A DNA stretch of 8,388 nucleotides, taken from Prevotellaceae bacterium (GTDB lineage: Bacteria; Bacteroidota; Bacteroidia; Bacteroidales; UBA932). Location: positions 1 through 8,388 of the forward strand of contig JAITVR010000180.1 of assembly GCA_031285695.1 (NCBI GenBank), in the 5' to 3' direction. Below the pieces are notes generated by a model. The model did no database searches and had not been told where the DNA came from. It was given only the letters and a program-made list of their open reading frames with translations. Every line of letters begins with the position of its first letter. Position 1 is the stretch's first letter. Of the stretch, positions 6,240 to 8,388 are shown piece by piece. Both the position numbers and the translations under genes were made by a program.

Positions 6240-7979
6240 ATGAAGCTAAGATACAAGCAGCGACTTTTTTTATACTTCCTCGTAATTTTTACCATTTTTT
6301 CGGTTGGCGTAATTGTGATTGAGCAAATGGAAGGGCGAAAAAGCAGGGTAAGCGCGCTGGAGGAAAAGCTGGCCACCCTGGCCGATATGGCCGCCGCCAT
6401 GCTAACGCAGCAGGGCAGCAGCCCCGAAACGCTTAGCCACCTGCTCAGCGTTTTTCCAAAAGATGTGCGGCTTACGCTGCTCAACGCGCAGGGCAAGGTT
6501 ACCTACGACAATATTGTAGCCGACTTGGCAGGCATGGAAAACCACGCCAAGCGTCCCGAAATTGCGCGAGCAAAAGAAAAAGGCAGGGGAGTTGACATTC
6601 GCTCATCGAGCACCAATAAGCTCAAGTACGTGTACTACGCCAAGCGCCACGGCAGCAGCTACATTCGCCTTGCACTACCCTACAACAGCGCGCACGTGCA
6701 GCAGTTTCTCAAAACCAGCAACCTCTTTTTGTACTACACCCTTGCCATATTTGCCGTAATGCTGCTGCTTATAAACTTGGTGGCCGGTCGCTTTGGCGAA
6801 TCCATACGGCAGCTGCGCGACTTTACCTTAGCCACCGAAAGCGGCAAGCCGGCAACGCTCAGCGTGGATTTTCCGCAGGACGAGCTGGGCGAAATTGGTG
6901 CAAAAATTGCCGAAAACTACGAGCAGCTGAGCCAAAGCAAAAAGGCGGTGGCCGCTGAGCGCGAAAAGCTGCTGCAGCACGTGCACAGCTCCGAGGAGGG
7001 GCTCTGCTTTTTTTCGGCCGACAAAACGGTGGAGTTTTACAACGGTCTTTTTATTCAGTACCTCGACACCATTACCAGCGAGGCCGGCAGCAACCCCGCC
7101 GCCGTGTTTACCGATGCGGCGTTTGAAAATGTGGCGCGCTTTATTTCGGCGCACGCCGCGGACGAAAACTTTTTTGAAACGCAAATTGCCCGACAGGGAA
7201 AACATTTTACGGTGCACGTAAATATTTTTGACGATAGCACCTTTGAAGTGGTGGTAAACGATATTACCGTGCAGGAAAAAACGCGGCGGCTGAAGCAGGA
7301 AATGACGGGCAACATAGCGCACGAGCTACGCACACCCGTAACCGGCATTCGCGGCTACCTCGAAACCATACTGAGCCAACCGCTGGAAGCCGAGCGGCAG
7401 CGCTACTTTGTGAGCAAGGCCTACAACCAGTCGCTGCTGCTGTCGGACTTGATACGCGACATGAGCCTGATTACAAAAATGGAGGAGGCACCGCTATCCT
7501 TTCACTTAGAGCCGGTGGGCGTAAGCAAGCTGCTGCAAGATTTGAAGGTGGACCTGGAGGTGCAGCTGCAGGAAAAAAACATGGACATGCGCTGGAGCGT
7601 GTACGACAACGTGGTGGTAAACGGCAACCGCAACCTCCTGTACTCCATCTTCCGTAACCTTACGGACAATGCCATTCGCTACGCCGGCGCCGACACCACT
7701 ATTTACATTTCCAAGTACAACGAAGATAAAAATTTCTACTACTTTTCGTACTCCGACAACGGCGCCGGCATTCCCGACGAGCACCACCTCAACCGCCTGT
7801 TCGAGCGCTTTTACCGCGTAACCGAAGGGCGCACCCGCGACAGCGGCGGCTCTGGCCTCGGGCTGTCTATTGTAAAAAATGCCATACTTTTCCACAAGGG
7901 CACCATTGTAGCCAAAAACGTACTCAGCGGCGGGCTCGAATTTCTCTTTAAACTACCTAAGGCGGAAGGAAGCAGGTAG
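6240..7979 (+). CDS. Membrane sensor histidine kinase, PhoR-like
   Basis: A 579-residue inner-membrane histidine kinase and evident partner of the preceding regulator. Transmembrane helices are visible at about 9-28 and 162-182, with about 130 extracytoplasmic residues between them as the probable sensor region. A HAMP-like linker follows (about 183-240), then a PAS-like segment (about 242-345). The dimerisation domain carries the phospho-acceptor H361 in I-A-H-E-L-R-T-P. The ATPase domain has the N box with N473 and N477 (F-R-N-L-T-D-N-A-I-R-Y), the G1 box D-N-G-A-G (507-511 with I), the F box F-E-R-F-Y-R-V (521-527) and the G2 box G-G-S-G-L-G-L-S (536-543). All catalytic boxes are intact. 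The architecture (two helices, PAS before HisKA) is that of PhoR-type kinases, but the signal is unknown. The 116-base gap to the regulator is unusually long for such a pair and contains a hairpin. TAACTTTA near 6208 is a one-mismatch -7 element that might give the kinase its own promoter. Confidence 0.95.
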   Translation: MKLRYKQRLFLYFLVIFTIFSVGVIVIEQMEGRKSRVSALEEKLATLADMAAAMLTQQGSSPETLSHLLSVFPKDVRLTLLNAQGKVTYDNIVADLAGMENHAKRPEIARAKEKGRGVDIRSSSTNKLKYVYYAKRHGSSYIRLALPYNSAHVQQFLKTSNLFLYYTLAIFAVMLLLINLVAGRFGESIRQLRDFTLATESGKPATLSVDFPQDELGEIGAKIAENYEQLSQSKKAVAAEREKLLQHVHSSEEGLCFFSADKTVEFYNGLFIQYLDTITSEAGSNPAAVFTDAAFENVARFISAHAADENFFETQIARQGKHFTVHVNIFDDSTFEVVVNDITVQEKTRRLKQEMTGNIAHELRTPVTGIRGYLETILSQPLEAERQRYFVSKAYNQSLLLSDLIRDMSLITKMEEAPLSFHLEPVGVSKLLQDLKVDLEVQLQEKNMDMRWSVYDNVVVNGNRNLLYSIFRNLTDNAIRYAGADTTIYISKYNEDKNFYYFSYSDNGAGIPDEHHLNRLFERFYRVTEGRTRDSGGSGLGLSIVKNAILFHKGTIVAKNVLSGGLEFLFKLPKAEGSR

Positions 7980-8004
7980 GCGGCAAGCACCCTTTAGAGC
8001 CCGT

Positions 8005-8021
8005 CTTGAGCCTGCCGAAGG
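8005..8021. repeat. Fragment resembling a dispersed intergenic repeat
   Basis: CTTGAGCCTGCCGAAGG closely resembles one arm of the widespread intergenic palindromes containing the words TGAGCCTGTCGAAGG. Only one arm is present here, so it does not fold by itself. The assignment rests on recalled similarity, not on a search. Confidence 0.35.
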
Positions 8022-8106
8022 AGGTGTATCCTCTGTTTGGCGAATAAACTCCTCTGTTTTTACGGCAATGTCCTCACTTTTTGCCGCGGCACCGAGGGTA
8101 AAAGTG

Positions 8107-8137
8107 GCAATGTTGTCAGTTTTTATGACAGCATTGC
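8107..8137. repeat. Hairpin with GCAATG/CATTGC outer arms
   Basis: GCAATGTTGTCA (8107-8118) pairs with TGACAGCATTGC (8126-8137) over 12 positions, 11 Watson-Crick and one U-G, around a 7-base T-rich loop. The outer six bases of each arm are the same as those of the hairpin at 8298-8328, while the inner arms differ. Confidence 0.7.
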
Positions 8138-8155
8138 CTCTTTTTATGACAAGCT

Positions 8156-8328
8156 CCCACCAAAACGGTAGGATAACCCACCAAAACAGTAGGAATAACC
8201 CACTAAAAAGGTGCGACAACCTACCAAAACGGTAGGACAACCCACCAAAAAGGTGGGAATAACCTACCAAAAGGGTAGGCTATCCTACCCAAAACGAGCA
8301 ATGTCCTACCCAAAAGGTAGGACATTGC
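8156..8328. repeat. Tandem array of eight 21-24-base palindromic units
   Basis: Units begin at 8156, 8177, 8199, 8220, 8241, 8263, 8284 and 8305, with lengths 21, 22, 21, 21, 22, 21, 21 and 24. The consensus is CCYACC, a 4-5-base A-rich loop, GGTRGG, then a short A/T-rich spacer. Units 4 (CCTACC/GGTAGG), 5 (CCCACC/GGTGGG), 6 and 8 (both CCTACC/GGTAGG) have perfect six-base arms. Units 1-3 have one or more mismatches, and unit 7 lacks its right arm. The T-to-C change in the left arm of unit 5 is matched by A-to-G in its right arm, so pairing is kept. The array has no long spacers, so it is not a CRISPR. I do not recognise this repeat family. Confidence 0.85.
8298..8328. repeat. Perfect 13-base-pair hairpin closing the array
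   Basis: GCAATGTCCTACC (8298-8310) is perfectly complementary to GGTAGGACATTGC (8316-8328) around the loop CAAAA. The inner part is a normal array unit; the outer GCAATGT/ACATTGC arms extend it. It is the most stable hairpin in the region. No T-run follows immediately, so terminator function is uncertain. Confidence 0.8.
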
Positions 8329-8348
8329 AGTAAAAACAGGCTGCTTTG

Positions 8349-8363
8349 GGCGTAAGCTACGCC
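8349..8363. repeat. Short hairpin GGCGTA/TACGCC
   Basis: GGCGTA (8349-8354) and TACGCC (8358-8363) form a perfect six-base-pair stem with a three-base loop. The sequence CTCTTTGACC follows, without a clear terminator tract. It lies just outside the tandem array and shares no unit sequence with it. It may be a separate intergenic palindrome. Confidence 0.4.
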
Positions 8364-8388
8364 TCTTTGACCGCTTTGCCTACCTTAA

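Larger units (their letters stand above)
7980..8388. other. Repeat-rich non-coding region after the kinase gene
   Basis: No credible gene is seen in these 409 bases on either strand. The first part (7980-8155) holds a dispersed-repeat-like fragment and degenerate modules of the words CCTC, TTTTT and GCAATG. The second (8156-8328) is a tandem array of small palindromes. The last 60 bases hold one more short hairpin and then end at the window edge. No clear T-tailed terminator for the kinase gene was found. AGGTAGGC at the kinase stop codon (7974-7981) and GCCTACCT at 8378-8385 form an 8-base inverted repeat bracketing the region. Confidence 0.7.

Noticed and set aside
7953..8270. A 105-codon minus-strand open frame rich in L-F-G-L and W repeats
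   Set aside because: It runs through the tandem palindromic array and overlaps the kinase 3' end. Its repeated peptide simply mirrors the DNA repeat, and it matches no family I recognise, so it is a by-product of the repeats.
8156..8328. Possible CRISPR array
   Set aside because: Units of 21-22 bases follow one another with only 4-5-base A/T spacers, arms vary, and there are no unique 30-base spacers or cas genes.

Overview
The window looks like chromosomal DNA of an anaerobic member of the Bacteroidales (phylum Bacteroidota). Three intergenic regions carry the Bacteroidota-type -7 promoter element TAnnTTTG, genes lack clear Shine-Dalgarno sequences, and the protein families (a PaaK starting MIWNP, a tandem-ACT protein, a lone AAA/DUF4143 ATPase, a PhoB/PhoR-like pair) are typical of that group. 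The genus cannot be named from this sequence.

Layout. (1) Positions 2-628 hold the 3' part of an aldose 1-epimerase-like gene cut by the window edge. It converges on a minus-strand ATPase gene (692-1924), with one A/T-flanked hairpin between them (645-686) that can terminate both. (2) An AT-rich divergent intergenic region (1925-2188) has a -7 element on each strand and a direct repeat around the ATPase promoter. (3) Positions 2189-5348 hold an aminotransferase, a phenylacetate-CoA ligase (paaK) and a two-ACT-domain protein, all on the plus strand. A palindromic repeat lies between the last two. Together they suggest interconversion of aromatic or branched 2-oxo acids, acyl-CoAs and amino acids, with an amino-acid-sensing partner. 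The oxidoreductase that would link them is not in the window. (4) Positions 5431-7979 hold an OmpR/PhoB-type response regulator followed by its sensor histidine kinase, separated by 116 bases that contain a strong dispersed-repeat-like hairpin. (5) Positions 7980-8388 appear non-coding and are dominated by small inverted repeats, including eight tandem units of about 21-22 bases (8156-8328), most of which are themselves hairpins.

The genes are recognisable family members. The least explained material is between them: the tandem hairpin array after the kinase, the multi-pairing palindrome before the ACT gene, and the perfect hairpin between regulator and kinase. No RNA gene, CRISPR array, insertion sequence or phage gene was recognised.
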